64,000 bases of DNA from Prostheceraeus crozeri (GCA_907163375.1 CAJQUW010006398.1:38130-102129); one strand, 5' to 3'. Positions 41,812 through 53,308 are shown, counted from the first letter of the stretch. The notes: a model not told the origin generated them from the sequence alone. Translations and numbers: made by a program.

Positions 41812-44270
41812 TCTTTTCAAACGACTACAACAGGTCTCCAAAACAAAGGAAAAAATGTCAATCACCAAAAAAAAATTTCAAAATTTTCCACTGGAAAATT
41901 TTCCGGAAAATTTTGAAAAAATTGGAAAATTTTCCGGAAAATTTTCTGGAAAATTTTCGGGAAAATTTTCCATTTGCATCACTAGCCGTCTATATGTATA
42001 TAATTCCTTCTGAACCGATTTTCATATTTTTTTTCTTCTTCATCCTTAGATATAGCATCTTTTTGTTCATATTCAAATCAATCCAAACAGGTTACTTTAT
42101 GAAAAATTTAGCTGAAGGCAGAAAATGACGAAGTCTCCATCCCTATCTTAGCATGGGGAAGAGATTTCGCTGTGATATGAAATGATCTCATGGAAGCGCA
42201 TGAACTATACCTTTAAACAGACTAATTCAAGATTGCATTTACTCATGCGAAATATTTTTTGAAAAGACAATATTTTTCAAAATCCCGATAAACGACCAAA
42301 ATCCGATACCACAAAATTATCGGTCAGAAAAGACACATACGGCAGCCTAAGTGCAAATACAAAGCCTGTATAAATACTCCAGTGTGGTCGCCACAGTGAC
42401 GCACGCGTAATTACGGACCACCCCAAACGTCCGTGGTTAAGGCAGTTAATTTATTCTTTGACGCTGCACTAGCAATCACGTGATCTAATGCTGTCAAAAC
42501 ATGGGGAATGTTTATGAATGCGCGGGCGAGCGTTTATAGTTTGCACGTCGTTCACGGTTGTCCGCGTTGCCGCTTGAACCACGGATGAGTCGCTTAGCAT
42601 ATTCCGTCTTCCCTGGGTATGAAATTGAGGCCCCATCACATTGTTTAGCCTCGACTGATGCATACAAACACATGAGACGGAGTGTATATAACAACTGCTG
42701 ACATATGTTGCAGCAATGTCACGCGTAGCCGCGGATGTAGGGTCATATGTTATTACGCGTAGTTTAGGCGTGAATTACGCGTAGTTGAGCGTGACATGTC
42801 ACCTAGTGCAAGATGATTTTCGAATTTATCGTGAAAAATTGAACATAGAAGGAAATTTTCAAAGAAGACGAAGTGCAAAGTTGAAAAGACAAAAATTACT
42901 CATATGGTGAGTTCTAAGCTTTCCCTCAATGGCTAAATGTAATACGGAGTGCCTCATACGCATGTAACCCTTTCAGTACGAAATGACATAGGTGCCTGTC
43001 CTATTGATACGCGTGTGTCATGCAATCATTGTTCAACATGTCAAAATTTCTTAATACTTGGTCGATGTTACGATGACACGCAATGTGCGTCTATGTTGTG
43101 ATCCTATTTTATGTCTATACATTTGCTCAACAATTATTGCCATTGTCACCGTAGGCTTATAGTGCACTTATCGGTAGTAGAATTTCAAAATTTTTTCATT
43201 GATAACTGCGACCGATGAAGTTGAAGGATTTCACTGGGTTTCCAACAACACATACTCTTTTGCAATTATACGAGTATATCATACACATGACGCTCGTACA
43301 TATTTCTTGCATGCTTACTTCCCATTGAAATATCAGTCCAATGAAACCTTTTTGTCGTTAAAAGTGAGATCAGACATAAAAGTTACTAGTACGCCTCATG
43401 TATTCCTAGAAATGGTCCACTAGGAAAATTGTGCAGTATAAAGATGCTACCTTTTTTTGAGATATTTCATATTATCTACGTCTATTGAAATGTATTAAAT
43501 GTATCAACATACAGCTTACTCAATATGATTCACTAATTTCAATTTTATCTTTTAAGGAACCTACAATTTTCTTTATTCTTCTGAATTCACTTTACTTTCA
43601 ATTACTTCTGCTTTCCCAATTCGAATGTTATCGTAAATCAGAAGCAATTTGCTGCAATATATATTCAACGTAATAGAACTTATGAAACGTTTTGAGAAGT
43701 TTTGTTTATTACTAATATTTTGAAAGACAAGGAGCGGAAACCTACAACTTACGTTTTGCAGTATATAACTGATTTATGAATCCACTTATCAACACTCTAT
43801 GAAATGGCGGGCATAACGAACAAGAAAAAGAATAGGCATTTACTTCTGACATATATGTATTTTTTGCCAGTTCAATTTTCACTGAAGCAGCGTAGAGGAT
43901 GCTATATACGACGCCAGGACAAAACAGACGGATACGAAAGCAGGAGATGTTAGATATGGCCGTCGTCAACATTCCACTGGACAGTAATGAATAGGGAAGG
44001 GCTTCATCACCTCACCCCAGTAAATGTGGTCGTATGTTGGAATCAGTTGAGATAGATAATAAGACAATATCTGGAAATAGGTATGGAAACCGGATATGTC
44101 CAAGCTGACTAAAGTAATACATACGATGGCGTTCGACACACGTAGTTTCGCGCCGTGGCTTTCAGGCAATATGAAGACCGGGATCACTATCACTTATGAA
44201 TGGCATTGACAAAGTAGAATGTCACACATTCTTTCTCCATTCAAGCTGTCCAGGTAGTTGATTGACTTTG
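41812..44270. other. No gene; GGAAAATTTT array
   Basis: At 41889-41972 the word GGAAAATTTT, with CC, G or C spacers, is repeated about seven times; the unit is itself near-palindromic. The rest is AT-rich without a recognised gene. A 33-codon open stretch before a GTGAGT at 42905 ('FRIYREKLNIEGNFQRRRS') is protein-like but unsupported. Confidence 0.4.
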
Positions 44271-44620
44271 GTCTTCGACTCAAGGAAACTGCAGCACCTG
44301 AAACGGAAATCGGTGACGGAATTGACGAGCAAATTCGTTAGGAAGAAGAAGACACGGACAGAATAATTCAAAATGAAACTGATGGGGACTCGGTCTTACG
44401 CACGCATGCCTCTGTAGTGCACGACGATTACTCAAGCTGAATTCAAGAATTACTCGTGCGTGATTGTTTGTCCGTAATGAGGGGTCTTGATCACGCCTCG
44501 CCCATCAATAGCTCCTCAACCTATCGAATGAAGAGGAGAGTTACTTCGGGTGTGATTAGGTTAGTGTTTATCGCAGCGAGAGAATGCGCGCGTGTTGACG
44601 ACTTCTGCTATTGAACTCGG
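44270..44620 (+). pseudogene. Unrecognised coding-like stretch with stops
   Basis: One plus frame reads like protein over about 110 codons ('PETEIGDGIDEQIR', 'DTDRIIQNETDGDSVL', 'LRTHASVVHDDYSS', 'RMKRRVTSGVIRLVFIAARE') but contains two stops before its end. Higher GC than its surroundings. It could be a decayed exon or part of an unknown element; no family recognised. Confidence 0.2.
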
Positions 44621-44972
44621 CCACCTCAAGCATGGGATTGTACATGAACAGAGACAAACCGACCGAGGGTCAGTCAGATTAACGACTTTCTCCATGACCA
44701 TTATACTGAGCATCATAGAAACAGTAGAGCCCAACGATCGCGCCGCATCCAGATAACTTATTAGTTGTAAAAAATGTAAAGATCATTGTTTAATTCAAGA
44801 AATTACCCAAACAATTTCGAAAAGCATACATGGCAAACATCACTATTCTAAGGGTAGTAAAACTGAAATTATGTTTTCATTCTTGAATTTCATGTAGTTA
44901 TCGGATTACAATTAGGCCTAATAGAAAAATACGGCATTTAACTGTAATTCCGTGTAAAGTAAAGGAGCATCA

Positions 44973-45172
44973 TGATCAAGTGAATCCAAACATCAATGTT
45001 TCCACTTGATCAGACACACACACACGGATCAAATACATGTAGACTACATGTACACATCACATGTGCGCTTACTCCGAATTATATTTAGGAGATCAGATCA
45101 TGAAATTATCACAAATGATACATAAAAGCTCTCGGTCAAGTGAATCCAATCATCTATGTTTCCACTTGATCA
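44973..45172. repeat. Twin 40-bp near-palindromes
   Basis: TGATCAAGTG...CACTTGATCA forms a near-palindrome of 40 bp at 44973-45012 (arms also pair at AAACAT with ATGTTT). A second, slightly diverged copy is at 45134-45172. Between them lies CATGTAGACTACATG, another palindrome-like string. Confidence 0.7.
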
Positions 45173-45710
45173 TGCAACATGTGCTCGCAGCGCTTCCTTC
45201 AACTCATCGGGGCACTACGAGTATGCATCTGAGTGATCTGTTTTCTGGGCCGGGATAATGGGAAACAAAGTGGGATGCGTGCATTTTGGTGCTGCCAAAC
45301 CGCACCGTCATAACCTCAATGCCACCCACCGCCCCATCATGTCAGAGTATCCGCGGTCCAGCAAGTGGTCATGGGCTGCATTCAGCTGAATAGCTAAACT
45401 TGCGGTGTATCTGCTGACCTTTACTCAAATTAGGTTGGCACCCACGCTGGGAGTTCAGGATCAGTAAATTTGACGTTTGTTATGATGATAAAGGAATTTG
45501 TTGACAACGGATTTCCAGAACCATAGTATGACCTATGTTTCGCGGTATATACTGCATACCGGTATATATCAGGCGACTAAGAGCTGCATTTTAACCGCAG
45601 CATGCTGAAACCTACGATTCAACTAAGATGCTGCAGATACCACTATGCACTGATAGAATTCATATTGGAAAGCATCTATTGCTACATCGAAATTTCTTCA
45701 TGTTCGTAAT
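45173..45710. other. No gene recognised
   Basis: Slightly GC-richer unique sequence; nothing supported. Confidence 0.4.
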
Positions 45711-45810
45711 AGGCTATTTAGGTCGGTCAGTTATTGCATCTTCCAAAATCTCTTTAGCGCTGAGACAGGAGATTCGAACTCCTAATGCTTAAAGACTGAC
45801 ACGACACTAA
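45711..45810 (-). repeat. tRNA-related dispersed repeat, copy 2
   Basis: Shares CATCTTCCAAAATCTCT and the T-arm with copy 1 at 6509-6605. Here the T-arm is perfect on the minus strand: AGGAG, loop TTCGAAT, CTCCT. No D-arm or anticodon arm of a true tRNA could be fitted upstream, so it is read as a SINE remnant. Confidence 0.6.
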
Positions 45811-46400
45811 TGGATGTGTTCCATATTAAAACAGGTATGTAAGTGATTAATTGTTGGACTGGTGCGTCGAAGAGTGCCAAGAAAAACTTTTGCACTCTAC
45901 AACCTCTATACAGGGTCCGACTCATTCCTTGTAAGCAGATAAAATTATCTATGGGGCTGGCCAAGCGGTTACGGAATTTCATTTTTACTGTTAACATGAC
46001 TGGTACTCAGTCAATGAAGATATGTTTTCCTTTTGAAATGTTTCGTGTAACAATTCGGTGGGGTCTTCAATGACACAGAAAAGAATTTTTGAGAAATTCA
46101 TTTTCTCCAATCTGTGTCCATAAAACTGCTCGGTAAAGGAATTTCAAAAAGTTAACTTCACTTCAACAGGCATGTAGCACATGTCTCATAACATGCTGTT
46201 CCATTATGAAAATGCGTGTGTGACGAATGACGTATCGTTTTAGGGTTTGTAGACAATGTTATCACCAATTATTATCCTAGTTGTGATAATTATTACATCA
46301 ATAAAATAAAAAAATAATTGGTGCTACATAGTGACGGAATTTCAAATGTCCATTAAGTCCTATCACGGGATATAGGTTCCCTTTTCTAATTTCTATCCTT
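45811..46400. other. No gene; hairpin near 46260
   Basis: TATCACCAATTATTATC (46260) and GATAATTATTACATC with a later AATAATTGGTG (46313) give an imperfect stem. No coding signal. Confidence 0.35.
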
Positions 46401-46409
46401 ACTCCTTAT

Positions 46410-47290
46410 TACCTGGGGCTGGGTTGTCACGTCCACGTGTCCTTAAGGTCCAGGTGTCGACCCCTCGTGGCGCTTGTAGGTCGTGCCCCCTGGATGCTAT
46501 CGGTTGCAGGTCTCGCCCCCTGGATTACTCCGATAGTAACCAAACAACCCACCGAGTTGGGCCGGTTTAAGCCCAGAAGAGCCTTGGTCTAAATAACCAA
46601 GGTGAAGACCAACGTCGACGAAGATCAAAGAGCCACGCACATCATTTTCTCACTAGCTTGTACCCTCCAACAAATCCAGGAAGCGACTGTCCAGTAACTG
46701 GCGGCGACCTGGTCAGTCAAACCTCTGCGTCTGGTGGCATCCACCGGCAAGTTTGTACTGCTTCATGGTTCTGCACCGAGGTGTAGAATATCCTTACAAG
46801 GTTGGCGTCAGGAAGGGCATCCGGCCGTAAAACCGGGCTTCATTCAATCAAATCTTCAATATGACAGTTGCAAAGCATGGGCGGGGTACAGCCCGAAGTA
46901 CCCTGTGGGGGTCCTCTTCTCCTCTCGTTAAGATGAGGGACCCGGGCGATGTGACGGCGGGTTTACTCCCAAAAATGATGGCTGCACGCCTGAGGTCCGG
47001 AACAAAGCCTGGTTTCTACGTTTTGGTTCGTGGAATGTTGGAAGCATGTCGAAGGTCTGCAGAAGTCGTTGAAACACTGGCGAGACGGAAGATTGATGTC
47101 TGTTGTGTGCAGGAAACGCGTTGGAGGGGTGCAAGTGCGAGGCTGCTGAAGGGGCGATCCTGCAAGTATAAATTCTTTTGGCAAGGACGGGCTGATGGAC
47201 AGCACGGGGTTGGTGTTCTCCTATCTGAAGAGCTTGTGACAAAGTCGTTGCTGTTGAACGCTACAGTGAAAGACTTATTATCCAATACTT
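46410..47290 (+). mobile_element. RTE-type LINE, 5' end with endonuclease start
   Basis: A GC-rich island. Its 5' leader carries a GGAAGGGCATCCGGCCGTAAA string, frequent in the leaders of RTE LINEs, and frames of the type 'LQGWRQEGHPAVK'. The frame 46861-47388 then reads 'VETLARRKIDVCCVQETRWRG', the start of the apurinic/apyrimidinic endonuclease with its conserved Glu, and 'YKFFWQGRADGQHGVGVLLSEEL'. The homology stops near 47280, where AT-rich DNA begins. The missing 3' half is unusual, since LINEs normally lose the 5' end. Confidence 0.8.
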
Positions 47291-47335
47291 ACTTTTTATT
47301 TTACTTTCTCCTTTTGAGGGTTGGACGATGTGAGA

Positions 47336-47490
47336 CTTCCCCATCGAGAACGGTCCTTCGTAGTCTCAAAAGGGCCCCTCACAATTAAAAGGGAACCCTT
47401 CGCGGTCTCAAAAGGGTCCCCCACAATCTTAAAAAGGCACACTCGCAATCTCAAAAAGGACCCTTCAAAATCTAAAATAGTTCAAAATCC
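47336..47490. repeat. Degenerate tandem repeat, CAATCTCAAAAGGGYCCCT unit, locus 1
   Basis: About six imperfect units of roughly 22-30 bp built on CACAATCTCAAAAGGG and CCCCT. The same unit makes a cluster at 59380-59520. The array abuts the 3' edge of the RTE fragment. Confidence 0.6.
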
Positions 47491-47732
47491 AAATTATTTG
47501 TTCCTTGGCAAAACACTTTCTCACTACGGTACTTACTTTTTCAGTACGGTACTTACTGGCCATGTTTTGCAGTGAATACATGAAGAATAGAGTATCTTAA
47601 CTTAAAACATTCACACGTATGGTTATGTATTGTGTGAGGAATCTATTGTCAAACGGGCGGATACTAAATGGGTTAAATAATTAGGAACACTGTACACGCT
47701 ATTGTAAATTGACTATGTCGCATGAACATCAA

Positions 47733-47829
47733 CATCGGTAGTGCCGATGTATCGGCCGATATTTGATTTTTTGCCGATAAATTGTCGGTATCGGTTATCG
47801 GCGAAATTTCTCATATTGGCACATCCCTA
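47733..47829. repeat. Right end of a hAT transposon, solitary
   Basis: Read inward from 47829: an AGGGATGTGCC-type terminus, followed by several TATCGGC/GCCGATA words. This is the well-known look of a hAT end ('TAGGGATGTGCCGAT' type). No matching left end was found within the window; it may be a deletion scar. Confidence 0.5.
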
Positions 47830-47837
47830 GTGTCGAC

Positions 47838-48149
47838 AACGCTATTTACCTTGGTTGTTTGTTGACGGAGTTGTACAAAGATATTTACAACAAAAATGAA
47901 ATCCCTGTGGTGATCTACACTGACAATAAATCGGTCTGTGAAAATCTGAAGTCAATCAAGCAAGTGCATGGGAAGAGATTTCGTGTCACTATGGCGGAGT
48001 TACAAGAAATGATAGCTAATGAACAAATTCACGAAGTGAAATGGATTCCTTCTCAATTTCTGTTCGCCGATCTTCCTACTAAAAGTGGTGTGTGTAGTGA
48101 TTTAATCAAGGCAAAATACTTAGGGAGTAGTTTGATTCGTATCTTGTAG
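47838..48149 (+). pseudogene. Copia-like RNase H remnant, fossil
   Basis: About 100 codons reading 'PVVIYTDNKSVCENL', 'KRFRVTMAELQEMI' and 'VKWIPSQFLFADLPTK'. The order of TDNKS, a basic Arg-rich helix and a W(I/V)P...ADxxTK end is that of the RNase H domain at the 3' end of Ty1/copia pol. No LTRs or other domains are nearby, so it is an isolated scrap of an old LTR element. Confidence 0.6.
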
Positions 48150-48620
48150 TTCTTTCGCACTCCCTTTAGTGGACTTTTTTCATGAGCATTTTAAGATTTT
48201 GATTGTGCATTTATTTTTTTTGGTAGCCAAATTTTTTATATTTCTTTGATACCAGATCTAAATTTTGATAAGAAATAGAAAATCCGGGAGATTTGTTAAC
48301 TCATGAAGTACAATTTTATATTCTTTTTATGCATGTTTTCATAAGTAGCGTGGACATGATCCAATTGTATCGTCCGTTTTCTATTCCCTTCCAGATTGGT
48401 GGGGCCTTTTCTTGTACATCAATAAACCTGCTGTTCTGGTACTACACATCATTCTCTCTCTCATTCGATGTACCTACGTGTGAACTTTTCAAAGCTCGCA
48501 ATTTTCAATTACATCATTAGAGGCTGCATAATGCACCAATTTGCCATATTACGAGTCTGATACGAAATTGCATGTAAACTCGTCAAGAAACAAAAAAAAC
48601 GATTTTTGTGAGTTTATGCG
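48150..48620. other. No gene recognised
   Basis: AT-rich sequence between the copia scrap and the next transposon. Confidence 0.4.
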
Positions 48621-48623
48621 TGC

Positions 48624-51600
48624 ATATCGTCGTCGTCATGCAAAAATGGCGTAACTGAAAATTTTCGATTTTGGGATTTTAACAATTGCTAGTCATTATT
48701 TACATGGCGGATCTGATGAGCACATTTTCATAAGTGTAAGAGATGATTATTTGGGAGAAAATCAGAAAATAAAATTGGCGTATTTTTCTTAAGAAAATTA
48801 TCTCACAATGAAAATGGCGTATCTGGTTTCTTTCAATTATAATGAAATTGGCGTAACTTGATATTCACAGTTATGAAAAATGAAAATGGCGTAAGTCATG
48901 CATTTCTAACTCTGTACTTATAGATATCACATAGACAAATTATACATTTTGGCCCATAAGTATGAATCAATCCATATTCTATTATATTCTGCTATTTCCT
49001 ACGGGTATGTATACTTGAACGAGATTTAAAGCAAAAGCGAAGGGGCGAATTCATATTGACGAGTTCAGATATCAATGAATGCATGAAATAGCCATAGGAA
49101 TATTCATACTCAGTGAGGTAATCAAAATTCCGTCACGATAAACATACACATAGTTTTGTATTGTATTGTTCAAGCTCAAGGACCAGTTACTATATATTAG
49201 CACTACGGATCATGAAGAGATTTTCTCAAGCTAAGAGTATGAAAAGATATCCTACAATCTAAACCAGCACCTCCCAAATCCCACACTAGAGCAAGACATT
49301 ATTTGTAACTGATAAAAAATCCTAAAGCAAAGCGTTGACGATCACGATGATTCGGAAATTCCAAATAAAGAACCTGATGTGAGTGACTATTTAATTGAGC
49401 AGCCGAATTCTGAATCCATCAACGAGAATTCCATAAGTTCCAGACGCAAAAGAATACCGAAAAACTGGAAGTTCAAGCTGGAGGTCCAATTTGGTGAAAG
49501 TTGCCACGGAACAAATTGTGACAACAGAGAAAATTCATTATCAGTTGGATCGAATTGTCATCTATTAACTGAAGAGAGGAGACATGAAATTTTTGATTAT
49601 TTTTGGATGGAAAACAACTGGAACCAACGTAGAATTTATGTATATTCTCTCATTGATACCGTAGAGAAGAAGACGGAAACTGAAGAATCAACACAGTCGC
49701 TCTCTACTCTATCATCATTTAAAGACAGGTTCTCAAGCTGATGATAAGATTCTTGTTTGTGCTACAATGTTCCAAAATACTTTCCGAATATCGCATCGAA
49801 CTATTTCGAAATGGCTAGCAAAATCCACACATGGAATATCTAAAAGTAGTACCAATATTCCGAGGGAAAATAGGCTCATTGGTCAGAATCTTGTCAAGAA
49901 GGAGCGCATTGATATTGCAAAACGATTTGTTGATTCTTTGGACAAAGTTTCATCTCACTATTGCAGGAAGTCAAGTGATAAGCAATACCTTGGCCATACG
50001 AATTCACGAGTGTACCAAATGTACATCAGAAGTATGTTGTCTGGTTGCAACAACAAAATGAACGGCAAAATGACCCCGTTTCCCTAACAACATTCAAAGG
50101 CTTATCAAAAGAAAAGAACATCGAAATATTTCAACCCCGTAAAGACCAATGCGATGTTTGCAACAGTCATAAACAAGGAAGCACTGATGATGAAACTTAT
50201 TCACTCCACTTGAAATTGAAAGACAGTGCTAGATATTATGAAACGAATAGATACAAAGAAAATGCAAAAGCCCGCGGTGGAGGCTTGATTGCTATAACTG
50301 CTGATGTTCAAGCGGTCCGAACAATTCCGAAGTTGAATGCAAGTTTTTTGTATTTTAGAACAAAATTGAACTTACACAATTATACTATCTACACCAACTC
50401 TAACCAAGATATCCATTGCTATGTTTGGACTGAAATAAACGGCGGTCTATCAGCAAACGAATTCACTAATTGCTGAATTGATTATCTTGATAATCAGCTC
50501 ACATGTGAGAAAGAATTGAAAACAAAATTCATTTGGAGTGATGGGCGCGGGTCACAAAATCGAAATTGCACTCTCCTTTCTTCCGTTTCACAATGGGCAA
50601 AAGTGAATAAAATCATTTTTTTAAATACCTAGAGAAAGGACATACACAGATGGTGGTAGATTCTGCTCACTCAAAAATAGAGAAACTCCAAAAGAATATT
50701 GACCTACATGTGCCCGCAGACTACTGTAATTTGGTTATATCTGCAAGGAAGAATCCTTCTCCTTTCAAGTGCAATTATCTATCCTACAGTTTCTTCAAAA
50801 ATAATGAAGAAATACAGACACGAGCATCCGTCCGACCAGGCTATACGAAAGGAGACCCAAACGTATCGGAAGTGAAAGAGTATAGATGTGATCCCTCCGG
50901 CGATATATTCCATAAGCTTTCCCATGATACTTCAACAGGTTTCACTCTTCTGCCACAAAGAAAACGAAAGAGCATCTCTCAATTACAAGATCTATATTCC
51001 GGTTTGATCCCCATCTCCCGAAGAAAATTAAAAGACTTGCAAGAAATAGATAAAGTTATTAATCCAGATTATCATTCTTTCTATGACAACCTTCCCTAGT
51101 GTATAACAAATATCATGCTGTGTGCTCCATTTTGCTGAATACTCTGATACATGTAAGTAATGACATTTCAATCTTTTCATCATCGAATACTGCACTCCTG
51201 TTCTCGTCTTTTTTAAGTTAGTGAATTTTTACTCATTGTTCCGTGTGAGTTGCTTTGTATATGAAACATCAACATTTTCTGATGAATCATACATGTGCAT
51301 GTACACAATTCCGCTAAAATAATCTCTTTTATTCATTGCGATAATTTATAGGCTTCGTGTATCGTATAGGTAGGTTGAAACTACAGTGAATTATGGCCAA
51401 AGGTATTATCTACGAGCAGAAGAAAGTAGCGTAATCAATAAGCAACAATTGAGCTGTGAGACTAAAGGTACTGCAACTCTACCGATATCATACCTGTAGA
51501 ATTCAGGATAATGACAAACTACGAACCATGCATTCTGGATTAGTTGACTTCTGATAATTACCTCCTAAGGAATCATTATTCCATGGTTTCCAAGTTTTCA

Positions 51601-52035
51601 ATAAACTTTCATATACCTTTCAGATTAATAGCCTTACTTATTTTTTAATTAAGTCAACTTATTTCTTAGACCTAATAGTGATAATGCGGTCCATGTAAAA
51701 AAAATTATGCGTCTATTTTCACCAAGCTATGGCAAAAATGCCTGCAAAGTAACAGAAAACTCAATAAAATGCTAATAAGAAAATGGCGTAACATACCATT
51801 GACGACGATTTTTTCAGAATGAAAATGGCGTATCTCATTTTTGCAACTTTTTGTCGGAACCGATGCTTTTATTGGGAATAAAAGTTATATATTCGAAGTT
51901 GTGATGTTGTCCTCTATACAATGGTATTTCACTTGTCTTGATTATATAGATTTTTTCAGAGAAAAACGGTTTTTCGTGATTTTCTCGAATCATGCTTTTT
52001 TGAGTTAAGCCATTTTTGCACGATGACGACGATAT
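48624..52035 (+). mobile_element. DNA transposon with AAAATGGCGTA arrays, unusual transposase family
   Basis: The left end ATATCGTCGTCGTCATGCAA (48624) and the right end, reading in as ATATCGTCGTCATCGTGCAA from 52035, are inverted repeats; the match runs on through AAAATGGC(G/T)TAACT. Inside, AAAATGGCGTA or AAATTGGCGTA occurs about five times on the left (48643-48895) and twice on the right (51780, 51825) in one orientation. The single gene is at 49337-51099. The target duplication is uncertain: the ends fall on ATAT, which could itself be a 4-bp duplicated site. Confidence 0.7.
49337..51099 (+). pseudogene. Transposase-like protein of the 'SDN-GQN/GHTQ' family, decayed
   Basis: I recall this large family from invertebrate genomes as uncharacterised proteins (DUF7869-like). 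Blocks in order: acidic start; a Cys cluster 'ESCHGTNC...NCHLLTEERRHEIF'; a helix-turn-helix-like 'RISHRTISKWLAKS'; 'SHYCRKSSDKQYLG'; 'FQPRKDQCDVCNSH'; 'ITADVQAV' (likely catalytic Asp); 'IHCYVWTE'; 'WSDGRGSQNRN' (family SDNCSGQNKN, second Asp); and 'KGHTQMVVDSAHSKIE' (family GHTQNEGDSxHS). Three frame changes and an internal stop disable it. Its position midway between inverted repeats argues that it is the element's own transposase. Confidence 0.65.
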
Positions 52036-52042
52036 ACGAATT

Positions 52043-52880
52043 AGTTTATAGTCAACCCATGGACTTCGATGTGAATAGCCAAACGTTCACTTTGTAAGCT
52101 GCAACATTACTTATTTGCAAAGCTTCATCATTAGCGAAGCTACGACATAACCATCGCCTCAGAAATATCATTTAGAATCACATGAAAAAGAAACAAATTC
52201 ATGTACTCATTACGTGTTTTATCCAGATGTGCAATCATGAGGGCTGCTTATCAAAAATAAAAACCGGATTGTCAAATCGGAATGGGCCCCCTTAAAGTAA
52301 AAAAGATTACGATCATTCGATATCCCACAATCCGATTAGCTTTGAAAGCTTACATGCAGAAGTTGGGTCTGTTGCAATAAAGATGCCAATGAATCCTCAG
52401 TCAGCAAAGTAAATAAATGGCATAATATTGCACTGATGCTTTTTCAATCATCAGTTTTTGCCAGGTGCGCTAGAATGCATGTCTCGAAAAACTACTATTT
52501 TCAAAAGAGCTGCTTTTGAAGGCTAGATAGAATGTATTACTGAGACTCCCCCCCCTCCCATAACGAAAAAATCAGCACGAATAATCAGCACATGTTTCAA
52601 AAATAAACTTCATTTCGTTCAAAAATTTTACATTCTAAATTAAAAGGCATTATTCTCGTGCAGCTCTCATTTTCTATTAATCATACCAAGACGTCACACG
52701 ATACAAGATCTCGTCTTTAATGTGAAGATTTTTCATGAAGCCACTGGGAATTGCGGTTCAGCTGTTCAATGTTTGGAAGACTGCTTCTGCGGAGCGGTCT
52801 GGTCACAAGAAATACCTTAACACAAAATCCATGGATCAACGCAGTCTAAAAGCTTCGGCTGGTATTTCCTTATGAAGCGC
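52043..52880. other. No gene; possible 5' part of the mariner scrap
   Basis: AT-rich; 52740-52880 may hold the decayed amino part of the mariner-like gene that follows. Nothing else supported. Confidence 0.4.
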
Positions 52881-52882
52881 AA

Positions 52883-53308
52883 TTGAGCCATTTTTCTTTC
52901 GAGAAACTGACAATGAATGGTAAAAGCTTCCTTTCCATGCTGTATAAAGTGATACCGAATGTCATTGAGGATAGGAGCATCTTCATGCAGGATGGAGTGG
53001 CAGCGCACTACTGCCGACCGATCGTAAATTATTTCAACAATCATTTTCCTAAATCATGGATTGACCGTCATGACAGCCTATGGAATGGCTTCCGATGTTA
53101 CCACATTCAATGCCTTGTGACAGTTTCTTCGCTTCAGCACGTTAAGGAAATTGTGCATTGGAGTCATGTCAATCAGTTCATCCTATGCATTTGGATGAAC
53201 TGGAAAACAAAATTTGCACCGTTTTTCAACAGATTGACGAGCGATTGTGTAGAGACATGCTCTTGCGCTGCTGACCGAAGAATTACATTGTGTTCGGGCA
53301 GATGGTGA
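52883..53308 (+). pseudogene. Mariner/IS630-like transposase remnant
   Basis: The frame has 'DRSIFMQDGVAAHYCRPIVN', the second catalytic Asp region ('QDGAPAHY') of a mariner/IS630-type transposase, followed by 'FPKSWIDR'. After this the expected third-acid block (SPDLxPxD/E) is not in frame and the text becomes unlike the family, so a shift is likely; 'FFNRLTSDCVET' near the end resembles the family C-terminus in another frame. No terminal repeats or TA pair were found. Confidence 0.6.

Noticed and set aside
44985-45030. CRISPR-like spaced repeats
   Set aside because: There are only two near-palindromes, not a regular array, in a eukaryotic context without cas genes.
45760-45800. A tRNA gene suggested by a perfect T-arm
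   Set aside because: No D-arm, anticodon arm or acceptor stem fits around it, and the same string recurs at 6509-6605 as a dispersed repeat.
48706-48740. CTGATGAGCAC as a hammerhead core
   Set aside because: GCAC/GTGT could pair, but no GAAA follows and no stem I is present.
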